Source: CALNXN01 sp942490645
GTDB taxonomy: Bacteria > Pseudomonadota > Alphaproteobacteria > Rhodobacterales > Rhodobacteraceae
Assembly: GCA_942490645.1 (NCBI GenBank)
Contig: CALNXN010000007.1
Span: 372,001 to 436,000 of the forward strand
DNA: 64,000 nucleotides
Direction: 5' to 3'
In this document: positions 54,948 to 63,747 of the stretch, one piece after another
Numbering within the stretch: the stretch's first letter is position 1
How the letters are laid out: each line of letters starts with the position of its first letter
Notes under the pieces: generated by a model
Databases searched by the model: none
Told to the model about the DNA's origin: nothing
What the model saw: only the letters and a program-made list of their open reading frames with translations
Made by a program: the position numbers and the translations under genes

Positions 54948-55865
54948 ATGACTGCCATGAGCCAACCGTCACAAGGCACGGACGGGCACCGGTTTGGTGT
55001 CCTGTTTGTCTTTGCTGCTGGTGTGCTTTGGTCGACCGTCGGGCTTGGAATACGGCTGATCGAAGACGCGGTTGTGTGGCAGATATTACTTTACCGATCG
55101 GCCAGCCTGTCACTTCTGCTTTATGTGTTCATTCGTATGCGCTCTGGTGAAAGCCCTTTTGCCCAGATCCGTCGCACCGGGTTCCCAGCAGTGATCGCAG
55201 GGCTGTCACTGGTGGCCGCCTATTCCGGAGGGATATATGCAATCCAGGCGACATCTGTGGCAAACGCCATGCTTCTGTTTGCAACAGCACCCTTTATGGC
55301 GGCTGTTCTTGGATGGATCGTCTTGCGTGAACCTGTACGCGCTGCCACCTGGGTGGCGATCACCGTTGCCATTGCCGGTATCGCGATCATGGTCGCAGAT
55401 AAATCCGGAGGCGTTGCCCTGAGGGGTAGCCTTGCGGCGTTGGGGTCCGCCTTTGGATTTGCGGTCTTCACTGTGGCGCTGCGGTGGGGGAAATCGGGTG
55501 AAATGCTGCCGTCGGTGTTTCTGTCCGGATTGTTCGGCATCATCGTGACCTCCGGCATATGCCTGTTTTTGGATTTGTCCCTGGTGTTGTCGGTCCGGGA
55601 TGGCGGCATTGCAATGGGCATGGGGGTGTTTCAGGTCGGCGCAGGGTTGATCCTGTATACACTGGGGTCTCGCAGCCTTCCTGCAGCGGAACTTGCGCTG
55701 TTGTCACTGGCCGAAGTGCTCCTTGGCCCGTTATGGGTCTGGTTGTTCATCGGTGAAACCGCCACGCTCAACACATTGACTGGCGGCGCGGTGTTGCTTG
55801 CGGCGATCGCCGGAAACGCTCTGTCAGGCAAGCGGCGTAGGCCGCCGCCGATCACGTCACCTTAG
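54948..55865 (+). CDS. EamA/DMT-family exporter
   Basis: 305 residues, ten membrane helices with the two-fold EamA repeat (about 20-150 and 165-300). VLWSTVGLGIRLI, GGIYAIQATSVANAMLLFAT and LLSLAEVLLGPLWVWLFIGE are typical. Substrate unknown. AAGGAG before the ATG at 54948 decides the start over the in-frame ATG at 54930. Confidence 0.88.
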   Translation: MTAMSQPSQGTDGHRFGVLFVFAAGVLWSTVGLGIRLIEDAVVWQILLYRSASLSLLLYVFIRMRSGESPFAQIRRTGFPAVIAGLSLVAAYSGGIYAIQATSVANAMLLFATAPFMAAVLGWIVLREPVRAATWVAITVAIAGIAIMVADKSGGVALRGSLAALGSAFGFAVFTVALRWGKSGEMLPSVFLSGLFGIIVTSGICLFLDLSLVLSVRDGGIAMGMGVFQVGAGLILYTLGSRSLPAAELALLSLAEVLLGPLWVWLFIGETATLNTLTGGAVLLAAIAGNALSGKRRRPPPITSP

Positions 55866-56013
55866 GGGATTGGGAACAACCTATTCCTGATGGATCTGCC
55901 GTGAATGAGTGCGTTGCATGTGTGATCCGATACACTTGCGCATGATGAGTGTTGCTTTTGGGGTTCCGATATAAGTGTTGCTATTGCGCGACTTTAGCCA
56001 AAAGGACGTCTAG

Positions 56014-56214
56014 CTACCCTTCGCGTTCCAGTTTTTTTCGCGCAAGTTTTCGGGCGCGGCGGATTGCTTCGCCTTTTTCCCGCAGCCTTTTCTCGGAAGG
56101 TTTTTCGAAGTGTTCCTTCAGCTTCATTTCGCGGAATACACCTTCGCGTTGTAGTTTTTTCTTCAACACCCGAAGAGCTTGATCAACATTGTTGTCGCGA
56201 ACACTTACTTGCAT
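56014..56214 (-). CDS. rpsU: 30S ribosomal protein S21
   Basis: 66 residues: MQVSVRDNNVDQALRVLKKK, LQREGVFREMKL and a basic tail RRARKLARKKLEREG. A small late-assembly ribosomal protein of the 30S platform. The start at 56214 matches the family; an upstream ATG (56241) would add nine residues. Confidence 0.95.
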   Translation of the reverse strand: MQVSVRDNNVDQALRVLKKKLQREGVFREMKLKEHFEKPSEKRLREKGEAIRRARKLARKKLEREG

Positions 56215-56403
56215 GTGGTTTTCAAACCTTTCCAGAAACAACTTATTGAGATTTGCACGAGCCCGTCAGTTGTCAAGGTAATTTTTGTGTATGCAACTGC
56301 ACGTCGGAAAAACGGTGTTCTTCCTAGTTCTGGCTTTCGACCGTTGAGCCGCGTTTTCAGCAGTATCTTCGCTCATCCAGTATCAGCCGAGGCTGCTTGT
56401 AGA

Positions 56404-57465
56404 TTAAGGTAACTTCTTGTCAAACTCATCCAGTTCCATGGCCTCAGCATCCAACGCGTCCGCCAATACCATAGAAGGCGCGCCTGGGGTAAAAACCGTC
56501 TGAGCCGTGGGCGGGTTGTCGTCTGCGGAGCGATTGACCCGAAGTTCACGATAGGCTGTGTACATGCCGCTCACTATGATCAGCACCATGCCAATGAAGG
56601 TCGTATGGGGTGGGATTTCCCCCCACAGCAGGTATGCGAGGATGGCTGCCAAAGGCAGGTAACTATAGTCGAATGGTGCGATCACACTCGCGCTGGCGAT
56701 CTGATATGCACGCGAGACCAGTGTATAGGCCACCGTTCCGATTGCCCCCAGTAAAGCCAGCATGGCGATGCCCTCGACATTTGGCACCGGCCAACTCATG
56801 CGCAAATGGTTTAGTTCTGGCGAGACCACAATCATTTGCGTAACCACAAATCCCATCGGAACGATTACAAAACCCGAGAACGAGATCGTGTATAGCCCGA
56901 TGACGAGCGATGTGTCCTGCTCTCCGATCTTTCGCACAATGATTTGGCTGATTGCATAGGTAAGTGCGCAAAAAAGCGGAAGAACCGAAATCCAGCCAAA
57001 ATTTCCGCCTGTGGGGTTCATCGCGATGACAACGCCCGCAAACCCTACCAGCAGCGCGGCAATGCGGTGCACTCCAACCTTCTCCTGCAGAAACAGCGCT
57101 GCCAAAGTCGCAGTCATCAGGGGTGCGGCGAAGAACAGCGTCGTGACCTCGGCAAGGCCCATAAAAGGGAAGGCGGTATAGAACATCGCGAAGCCTGAAG
57201 CAAAGAGCATGGCACGTGCTAGATACCAAGGCCAAAGAGGGGTTAAAATACGATGCGGCGCACCTAGCCACAGGACGAGCGGCAGCAAGGTCATCAAAGC
57301 GACGATGGAGCGGCTGAAGATCAGCATCCACACCGGGTAATGTGTCAACATACCCTTCATTAGAACGTCCTGCCCGACAAACAGCACCATGCCCGCAAGC
57401 ACACAGGTGATCCCTTGGAGAGTGCGGGACAGCGACGGTGCGTGTGTATTTGTTGAGACGGTCAT
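56404..57465 (-). CDS. EamA/DMT-family exporter, second
   Basis: 353 residues with ten membrane helices: QGITCVLAGMVLFVGQDVLM, FPFMGLAEVTTLFFAAPLMT, LQEKVGVHRIAALLVGFAGV and SVIAPFDYSYLPLAAILAYLLWGE. A charged tail of about 50 residues ends DEFDKKLP. Transported compound unknown. The ATG at 57465 is chosen over 57504 because the helix start follows the normal distance. Confidence 0.88.
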   Translation of the reverse strand: MTVSTNTHAPSLSRTLQGITCVLAGMVLFVGQDVLMKGMLTHYPVWMLIFSRSIVALMTLLPLVLWLGAPHRILTPLWPWYLARAMLFASGFAMFYTAFPFMGLAEVTTLFFAAPLMTATLAALFLQEKVGVHRIAALLVGFAGVVIAMNPTGGNFGWISVLPLFCALTYAISQIIVRKIGEQDTSLVIGLYTISFSGFVIVPMGFVVTQMIVVSPELNHLRMSWPVPNVEGIAMLALLGAIGTVAYTLVSRAYQIASASVIAPFDYSYLPLAAILAYLLWGEIPPHTTFIGMVLIIVSGMYTAYRELRVNRSADDNPPTAQTVFTPGAPSMVLADALDAEAMELDEFDKKLP

Positions 57466-57950
57466 GACAGTAGACTGCTTATTCCAGGATGAGCATCCCG
57501 CCACGCAGCGACCGGAATGTCGGTTTCAATCAATAATCCAGATCAAAGGCCAGTTTGTCCCACAACTCGGTCATAGCCCATCCTGATTTCGCTGCACCTA
57601 CAACGAATGGCCGCTTTTCTCTCTGCGGCGCAGCTAACAATTTTGGTGCCTGAATTGCTGCACTTGCTAGCGTTTGCGCAGGAGCACTTCCGGTATGGCT
57701 CTTCCGGCACCTTCGCCGCGTGATCAACGAACGACGGCTCTCAGAAACGACGCCGTTCGCTGCGCCGCGCACGAACTGGTAAGATGCGGGACAAAGTGTG
57801 AATTCGCTGCGGCTGCTCCAATGGCGGCTTCAGATGGCCTGCCAGAACACTGGTCGAAGTTGGCGCAATAGTGGCCGGTAACCTCACGCTGATCTTGCCA
57901 GCAATTTGGGAGACGCCGATCAGGGGCATACGGAAGGTGCCTAGCGCCGT
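57466..57950. other. 485-bp gap holding repeat copy B
   Basis: No gene supported. It contains 57708-57811, the second copy of the dispersed repeat, and flanking sequence that resembles the surroundings of copy A (CACTTG and GCGCAG upstream). Confidence 0.55.
57708..57811 (+). repeat. Dispersed non-coding repeat, copy B
   Basis: Partner of 54712-54815, same orientation, exactly 2996 bp apart and gap-free in alignment. Confidence 0.75.
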
Positions 57951-58799
57951 CTATGTAACTCTGTTCTCGTCGAAATAGTCGTCCCAACTCTGGTGTGGAC
58001 GCCCGGCGGCCTTCTCGTAGTCGCTCGGTTGGTCGGCCGCGCCGTTGTGAATGCCTTGGTAGATACCGGAGATTACCGTACCGATGAACTCACCCAGTTC
58101 GGCGATGCGGTCTGCCTTGTAGTCTTCGACAGACATGGCGCGATAGGTCAATCGCGTGCCGAAAGCCATGTTCAGGTAGTCCGCCAGTTGCGCCTGCGTG
58201 ATTGCTTCGCCGTGCAGCCGATAGGTTTGGCCGTTGTGTTCAGCGCCGGTCAGCATTCGGGCATAGGCGTAGGCCAATTCGCCGCGCGTTGTGTAACCGC
58301 AGCGGCCCTCTCCGGCAGAGTTCGCGATCTCTCCCGCTTGTCTGTAGCTCTCGATGTATGCGACGTCGGGCTCGATATAGATGCCATTGCGACCGATCAC
58401 CCAGTCAAGGCCACTGTCGCGCACGTCCGCTTCGGTCTGCCGGTTGCTCTGAATGATGGGCGAAAAGCTGGTGCCGTCATCAGCTCCTTGTACAGACGTG
58501 TAGACGATCTTGGTCACGCCCGCCGCCATGGCTGCGTTGATAACGTTGCGATGTTGCGTGATGCGGACATCCGGTGCGGCCATGCCCGAGACCAGCAACA
58601 CGGTATCAACACCTCGCAACGAGGCGCGGAGCTGGTCTGGGTTGTCATAGTCCCCTGGACGGATTTCGATGCCGAGGCCTTGGGCTTTCTCGGGCGTCCG
58701 GGCAAGGCCGACGATTTTCTCGTCGATATTCATCTCCAAGAGCGCCTGCACGATGGCCGCGCCAAGTTTGCCGGAGGCGGCGGTGACAGCGATGGTCAT
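57951..58799 (-). CDS. NmrA/SDR-family NAD(P)H-binding oxidoreductase
   Basis: 282 residues, Rossmann fold. TIAVTAASGKLGAAIVQALL is the dinucleotide-binding loop; TVLLVSGMAAPDVRITQHRN, IVYTSVQGADDGTSF and GRCGYTTRGELAYAYARML are typical of the QorB (quinone oxidoreductase 2)-like branch. Probably an electrophile- or redox-stress enzyme. A decayed piece of a close homologue lies 1.1 kb to the right. Confidence 0.85.
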   Translation of the reverse strand: MTIAVTAASGKLGAAIVQALLEMNIDEKIVGLARTPEKAQGLGIEIRPGDYDNPDQLRASLRGVDTVLLVSGMAAPDVRITQHRNVINAAMAAGVTKIVYTSVQGADDGTSFSPIIQSNRQTEADVRDSGLDWVIGRNGIYIEPDVAYIESYRQAGEIANSAGEGRCGYTTRGELAYAYARMLTGAEHNGQTYRLHGEAITQAQLADYLNMAFGTRLTYRAMSVEDYKADRIAELGEFIGTVISGIYQGIHNGAADQPSDYEKAAGRPHQSWDDYFDENRVT

Positions 58800-58937
58800 G
58801 TTCGAAATTCCTCTGCTTTGTCTATGATGTAGAACATTGTGTGCAGCGCCGCGTAGCCTATGACCGTAGACCTGAAAGCCACGAGACTCAAACTTGGCAG
58901 TGGAAAGAACGGGTTTTCCATCAGCCTCCGTCAGGGC

Positions 58938-59750
58938 CTACGCGGGCCTCAGTTTGCGAGAGAATCGCATGAGCTTCGCACCTGTCCGCACCACCCAGTT
59001 CGGGACGTGAGGCATCCAATCTGAAACCGCCCGCTGATAGGACGGGCGCTGTTCTTGCCGCTTTGCCCACGCAAGGATGCCCGGATAAGGACGGAAATCA
59101 AAACCGAGCATGTTCAGCAGCACATATTGCGGCAACCACGCGACATCGGCAAGGGATTGGGCGTCGCCGGTGAGGTAGTCGTGATCCTTGAGGCGCGTTT
59201 CCATGCGGTCAAACACATCCGCGAGCATTTTGCGCGCGGCCTCGATTTCCTCGGCGCTGAATCCATCAAGCGAATGCGCATGGAAGGCCACGAGAGATTT
59301 GTCGGGCTGGATTTCAGCGTAATGCGCCATATCGGAGCGCTTCTTGGATGCGCCACCGGTGGTGCCATAGACCCAAGTCTTGATGGCCTTCATATGCAGA
59401 GCGGAAGCCAGATCAACCCATTCTTTTGTCTCCTCCGCAAGAGCAGGATCGGACGAAAGCAGGACAGGACTGGGGAACTTGTCCTCAAGGTAATACAGGA
59501 TATCAGCCGACTCGGTCACCAAAATCCCATCATCCACGATGGCAGGCACCAACCCCTTGGGGTTGATTGCCAAATACCAGGGCTGGAGGTTTTCCTGATG
59601 GCCAAGATCAACCTCATGGGAAATCCACTTCACCCCCTTCTCCTCCAGAGCAATGCGGACCCGCATGGAGCAGTTGGATATACCAGCATGATAAAGGTGG
59701 ATGCCCTTGAGCGAGGCAAGGGTGGCGTCTTCGGTTTTTAGAATGGGCAT
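58938..59750 (-). CDS. Glutathione S-transferase family protein
   Basis: 270 residues. N-terminal thioredoxin-like domain with YHAGISNCSMRVRIALEEKG, NPKGLVPAIVDDG and TESADILYYLED; the C-terminal helical domain has GDAQSLADVAWLPQYVLLNM. It conjugates or reduces electrophiles with glutathione. Start at 59750 (MPILKTED) by family length. Confidence 0.88.
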   Translation of the reverse strand: MPILKTEDATLASLKGIHLYHAGISNCSMRVRIALEEKGVKWISHEVDLGHQENLQPWYLAINPKGLVPAIVDDGILVTESADILYYLEDKFPSPVLLSSDPALAEETKEWVDLASALHMKAIKTWVYGTTGGASKKRSDMAHYAEIQPDKSLVAFHAHSLDGFSAEEIEAARKMLADVFDRMETRLKDHDYLTGDAQSLADVAWLPQYVLLNMLGFDFRPYPGILAWAKRQEQRPSYQRAVSDWMPHVPNWVVRTGAKLMRFSRKLRPA

Positions 59751-59847
59751 GGGTCTTGTCCTTTTGGGGCTGCCAGAGCGGAACATGGTGCGATGGCTTT
59801 GCAGCACATCTCCAACAGTTCTTGATGGAAGTCTTGGGCGAGTAGTC

Positions 59848-59990
59848 CACTCTTCAACAGATCGCTACGCACATCCTGATCGAACCTCGATCCCGAGGCC
59901 CTTGGCGATGTCGGGGGGCGGGCAAGACTGACAATGATTTCACCCGTATTCATTGCGATGAGGGCGTAGACGATTGCTGCGCGAAGGTGA
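59848..59990 (-). pseudogene. Fragment of a second SDR gene
   Basis: Leftward: AAIVYALIAMNTGEIIVSLARPP, given here as two overlapping pieces AAIVYALIAM and EIIVSLARPP, matches AAIVQALLEM and EKIVGLARTP of the gene at 57951-58799. After a frame change GLGIEVRSGCA matches its GLGIEIRPGDY. Only about 45 residues remain. Confidence 0.75.
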
Positions 59991-60112
59991 GTTTCAGGGC
60001 CATGCCAAGAGCGCGGAGCGAGAGCAGCAACCACTGCCAATAGGGCGAAAAACGGGGCATTGAAGGGGCCTTCGTGTCAGGTGCAGCCCGGAGTGAGCAG
60101 CTTTTTTTATAT

Positions 60113-60157
60113 ACGTCGGGCGCATGCGTTTCCGTCGCATCCGCCCGACGTTTTTCT
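60113..60157 (+). terminator. Strong hairpin followed by T-run
   Basis: ACGTCGGGCG (60113-60122) pairs with CGCCCGACGT (60142-60151), with inner pairing ATGCG/CGCAT, then TTTTCTCTT. As a terminator it works for rightward transcripts, yet the nearby genes on both sides run leftward, so it may be a leftover of a lost gene or serve as a 3' hairpin of the leftward gene ending at 60183. Confidence 0.55.
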
Positions 60158-60182
60158 CTTGAACGGTTGGGGACCTATTTCT

Positions 60183-61019
60183 TCAGAACTTCCCGGACGC
60201 ATTCGTCTCTGCATTGGGGTCTGGCATGTCCGCGATCACATCCCAATGCTCGACAATCAGGCCGCTTTCCAATCGGAAGAGATCGTAGAAAGCTGTCGGC
60301 GTGTCGTTGAGCGAGCCTTCAGACATGGTGAGGACAAAATTGCCTTCGGCCACAGTCCGGTGGAGCACATCGTATTTCATGGCCATGCCCGACTGGAGCG
60401 CCGCGCCCAGGCCCTCAAGTCCGTCGGCGATGTTGGAATTGTGTTGGAAGTATTTGGTCGGGTCGATGTAGTCGGCGAAGTTCAGGGCCTCGCCGTTGAT
60501 GAACCCTTTGGTGATCAGTTCGACGACCAGGGCCCTGTTGTCCTCGGTCTTGTCGAGGTCGGTCACCTCTGTCTGCCCGTCAATCTGGCTGCGACCCGAC
60601 GGGTTGAAACCGGTGGCGGGCATCAGGTTGTCCCAATGCTCGACAATCAGGCCGTCCTCGACCCGGAACACATCAAAGGCGATCAGCGGTGTCGGCCCGA
60701 CATTGTTCCACTGGCTGTGGAGCGCGACGGTGTCGCCATCAACGATGACGCGCACAATGTCGCCTTGAAGCCCGCCCATCGGTTGCAGCTTGTCGGCCAA
60801 CCCGGCAAGCGGCCCTGGACCGTCGGGCACACCTGGATTGTGATTGATGTAGGCGGGGGAAAAGTAGTCTGGAACCGTGCTGGCATTCCCGGACATCAGC
60901 GTATTTTCGAGTGCTTCAACGACGAAATCGCCCAGGTTTTGGTGGCTGTCTGCGTTGGCGGTCGTGGTTACGGTCAATAGCGCCAGTCCCGCGCCTAGAG
61001 TTGCTTGTGAAAGGTTCAT
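60183..61019 (-). CDS. Exported protein with two NTF2/SnoaL-like domains
   Basis: 278 residues with a signal peptide (LGAGLALLTVTTTANAD). Two similar domains: the first (about 30-140) has YINHNPGVPDGPGPLAGLAD and GLIVEHWDNLMP, the second (about 165-270) has YFQHNSNIADGLEGLGAALQ and GLIVEHWDVIADMP. This points to an internal duplication. Function unknown. It is divergent from the lysR gene. Confidence 0.85.
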   Translation of the reverse strand: MNLSQATLGAGLALLTVTTTANADSHQNLGDFVVEALENTLMSGNASTVPDYFSPAYINHNPGVPDGPGPLAGLADKLQPMGGLQGDIVRVIVDGDTVALHSQWNNVGPTPLIAFDVFRVEDGLIVEHWDNLMPATGFNPSGRSQIDGQTEVTDLDKTEDNRALVVELITKGFINGEALNFADYIDPTKYFQHNSNIADGLEGLGAALQSGMAMKYDVLHRTVAEGNFVLTMSEGSLNDTPTAFYDLFRLESGLIVEHWDVIADMPDPNAETNASGKF

Positions 61020-61134
61020 TGGGAGTCTCCGTTGGATTTTGGTCAGGGTTGCAAGTTGATTTCTGGGGCTTTGTCCTTTGCGTGTCGCCCGAGCCTCGCG
61101 CCTGAAGCTCTCGTGTTCCACCATTGTAAGGCAC

Positions 61135-61145
61135 AGGATTATCCT
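61135..61145. promoter_or_regulatory. Palindrome between the NTF2 and lysR genes
   Basis: AGGATTATCCT is a perfect palindrome with a central T, in the 170-bp divergent gap. A LysR site is possible but it lacks a clear T-N11-A form. Confidence 0.35.
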
Positions 61146-61190
61146 CCATAAGGTAGAATAAACCACACTTACTGTTCTGTGAGGCGAACA

Positions 61191-62081
61191 ATGCTGGACG
61201 AACTTCGCATGATGGCGATCTTCGCCAAGACCGTTGAATTCGGGTCCTTCCGGGGCGCAGCGCGGGCACTGCGCATCTCGCCTTCTGTGGTCAGTCACCA
61301 CATCTCCCTGCTGGAGGATCGGCTTGGGGCGACCCTGCTCTATCGCTCCACCCGGAAAATCTCACTGACCGAAGATGGGGCGCGGTTGCTCAAGCAAGCC
61401 CAAGCGATGGTAAGTGCCGCTGAACTCGGGCTTGAGGAAATGTCTGACCGGGGCGATGTGCTGTCGGGCGTGATCCGGATCGCCATGCCCGCCGTTCTGG
61501 CGCAATCAATTGTCATTGATCGGATTGTCGAATTTACCAACGATCACCCCAAGATCAGATTAGAGTTCGACTTCTCGGACTCCCTGCAGGACATCATCGG
61601 CGGCGGCTACGATATCGCCATTCGTATGGGCGACATGCGGGACAGCGCCTTGAAAATGCGCAAACTGAACGAGTTCCAGCGCGTCGTCGTGGCCTCTGCC
61701 AACTATGTTTCGGGCTTGCCTTCAATAACACAGCCGAGCGATCTGAAAGGCCTGGACTGGATTGAGCTGAGCCACGTTCCCCTGAAACCGCGGTTTCAGC
61801 GCGAGGGACATCGCACCGTCACCCTGAAACCGCAATCATCGCACGTTGTGAACGATGCCCTTGCACTTGGTCAGATGGCCCGAGCGGGGGCGGGATTGGC
61901 GATATTGCCCGATTGTTTGGTGGGCGAAGATATCGGGCAAGGAAAGCTGATCCGCCTTTTGCCGGAATGGACTTTGGACCCGATTGGGGTCTACGTTCTT
62001 TGGCCACCCAACGCCTCCAAATCCGGCTTGGCCATGCGCCTTGTGGCTCACTTGGTGGAATTTGCTCCGACCCAAATCTAG
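61191..62081 (+). CDS. LysR-family transcriptional regulator
   Basis: 296 residues. N-terminal helix-turn-helix: MMAIFAKTVEFGSFRGAARA, LRISPSVVSHHISLLEDRLG, LLYRSTRKISLTEDG. C-terminal LysR effector domain with IAMPAVLAQSIVIDRIVEF and GLAILPDCLVGEDI. Likely controls the divergent exported NTF2-like gene and perhaps the SDR and GST genes. Confidence 0.92.
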   Translation: MLDELRMMAIFAKTVEFGSFRGAARALRISPSVVSHHISLLEDRLGATLLYRSTRKISLTEDGARLLKQAQAMVSAAELGLEEMSDRGDVLSGVIRIAMPAVLAQSIVIDRIVEFTNDHPKIRLEFDFSDSLQDIIGGGYDIAIRMGDMRDSALKMRKLNEFQRVVVASANYVSGLPSITQPSDLKGLDWIELSHVPLKPRFQREGHRTVTLKPQSSHVVNDALALGQMARAGAGLAILPDCLVGEDIGQGKLIRLLPEWTLDPIGVYVLWPPNASKSGLAMRLVAHLVEFAPTQI

Positions 62082-62120
62082 AGAGGCCAATAGGTCGAGC
62101 ATTTCAAACTTGATGGGTCA

Positions 62121-62145
62121 TGTCTTGAGACCGGACCTCAAGACA
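62121..62145. other. 9-bp inverted repeat after lysR
   Basis: TGTCTTGAG (62121-62129) and CTCAAGACA (62137-62145) with a 7-nt loop. No T-run follows, so either a weak terminator of lysR or an operator for the tup genes that start 195 bp downstream. Confidence 0.4.
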
Positions 62146-62339
62146 GGCCGCAGCATCGGTCAATATGGGCAAATTCGTAATGATGGGGTCGTGGCGGTTC
62201 GGGAGTCCTATCAGCGGCACCAGTCCTTTCAATAATAAATATCGCCTTGTTGCCCGCCCTGTGCCGTGATTGAGGCTTGTGTTTTCCGCCTGAAAACCTG
62301 AGGTTGGCCGCCCAAGCAATAGGGTAAGCGCACGCCTCC

Positions 62340-63044
62340 ATGGTTGAAATTCTTGAGGGTCTCAAAGCGGCATTCTGGCTGGTGGTCACATTCGACGCCG
62401 AGCTTTGGGACATCAGTCTGCGCTCGCTCCGCGTGACGTTGAGCGCGCTGGTGATTGCTTCTGTGATTGCGATCCCTTTGGGCACTTTCCTCGCGGTCCA
62501 GCGGTTCCGCTACCGTCGCTTTGTCATCTCGCTGATCAACGCTTTGATGGGCCTGCCGCCTGTCGTTGTCGGCCTGGTCGTCAATATCCTTTTGTCGCGC
62601 TCTGGTCTTTTTGGTGTGCTCGACCTTTTGTTCACGCCCACGGCCATGATCATCGCGCAGGTCATCATCATCACGCCGGTCATTGCGTCAATTGCCCACC
62701 AATCCATGCGCGAATTATGGGCCGAGTATCACGACCTGCTGATCTCGCTTAATACCTCGAAACGGCAGCGTATTTTGACGTTGATCTGGGATGGGCGGCG
62801 CAATTTGCTGACGGCGGCACTTGCCGGATTTGGCCGCGCGATTGGCGAGGTGGGCGCTATTATGATCGTCGGCGGCAATATTGATCATGTCACCCGCGTC
62901 CTGACCACGGCCATTGCGCTGGAAACCGGCAAGGGTGATTTTGCTCTGGCGCTTGGGCTTGGATTTGTCCTGATCGGGCTGGCGATTTTTGTGAACCTTG
63001 CGATCCATACCTTGTCGCAGACCGAGCGGGAGGGGCGCTGGTGA
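62340..63044 (+). CDS. tupB: Tungstate ABC transporter permease
   Basis: 234 residues, five to six membrane helices. RVTLSALVIASVIAIPLGTF, LMGLPPVVVGLVVNILLSRS and the EAA-like loop AALAGFGRAIGEVGAIMIVG fit TupB. The stop overlaps the tupC GTG (GTGA). Confidence 0.88.
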   Translation: MVEILEGLKAAFWLVVTFDAELWDISLRSLRVTLSALVIASVIAIPLGTFLAVQRFRYRRFVISLINALMGLPPVVVGLVVNILLSRSGLFGVLDLLFTPTAMIIAQVIIITPVIASIAHQSMRELWAEYHDLLISLNTSKRQRILTLIWDGRRNLLTAALAGFGRAIGEVGAIMIVGGNIDHVTRVLTTAIALETGKGDFALALGLGFVLIGLAIFVNLAIHTLSQTEREGRW

Positions 63045-63747
63045 CACAGATGTTTCCACTCACCCTGACCCAAGTGCTGGTGCGTCGCCGCGGCAAGGTT
63101 GTCATTGGCCCGATGGATCTTGTGCTTGATGTGGGTGGCCCGACGATCATCATCGGGCCCAATGGTGCTGGCAAAACCACGCTGTTGCGCGTCATGCACG
63201 GCATTGAGCGGGTGACGAGTGGCACTATCACTTGGCAGCACAATGATCCCGCGCAGCATGCCTTTGTCTTTCAATCGCCCATCGTCTTGCGGCGCTCGGC
63301 GGCCGAAAATCTTGCCTATCCGTTGCAGCTTTTGGGTGCTTCAAAACACCAGATTGCCGAAGAGGTGGCCTATTGGCTGAACCGCATCGGCCTTGGTGAT
63401 CGCGGCAATAGCCCTGCGACGCGCCTTTCGGGGGGTGAAAGGCAGAAACTTGCCATCGCGCGCGCCCTTATCCGCAAGCCGCAGGTCCTGTTTCTGGACG
63501 AGCCTTGCGCCAACCTTGATGGCCATACCACACGCGAGATTGAGGCGCTTTTGCAGGAAACGTCTGCCGCCGGAACCCGCCTTGTGATGTCCACGCATGA
63601 TATGGGGCAGGCCCGCCGCCTTGCGCGGGATTTGATTTTTATGTTGCATGGCAAGGTCCATGATGTCAGCGATGCAGAGGTTTGCATTTACGCGTCCGCA
63701 AACCAAAGAACTGGCCGCGTTTCTAAGAGGAGATATTGTGACATGAT
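63041..63747 (+). pseudogene. tupC: Tungstate ABC ATP-binding protein, frame break near the end
   Basis: About 235 residues when rejoined. Walker A IGPNGAGKTTLL, Q-loop FQSPIVLRRSAAEN, signature RLSGGERQKLAIARAL, Walker B VLFLDEPCANLDG and switch MSTHDMGQA are complete. A one-base shift near 63680 is needed to reach the likely end TRPQTKELAAFLRGDIVT and stop TGA 63745-63747, which overlaps the tupA ATG. The catalytic part is unaffected. Confidence 0.85.
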
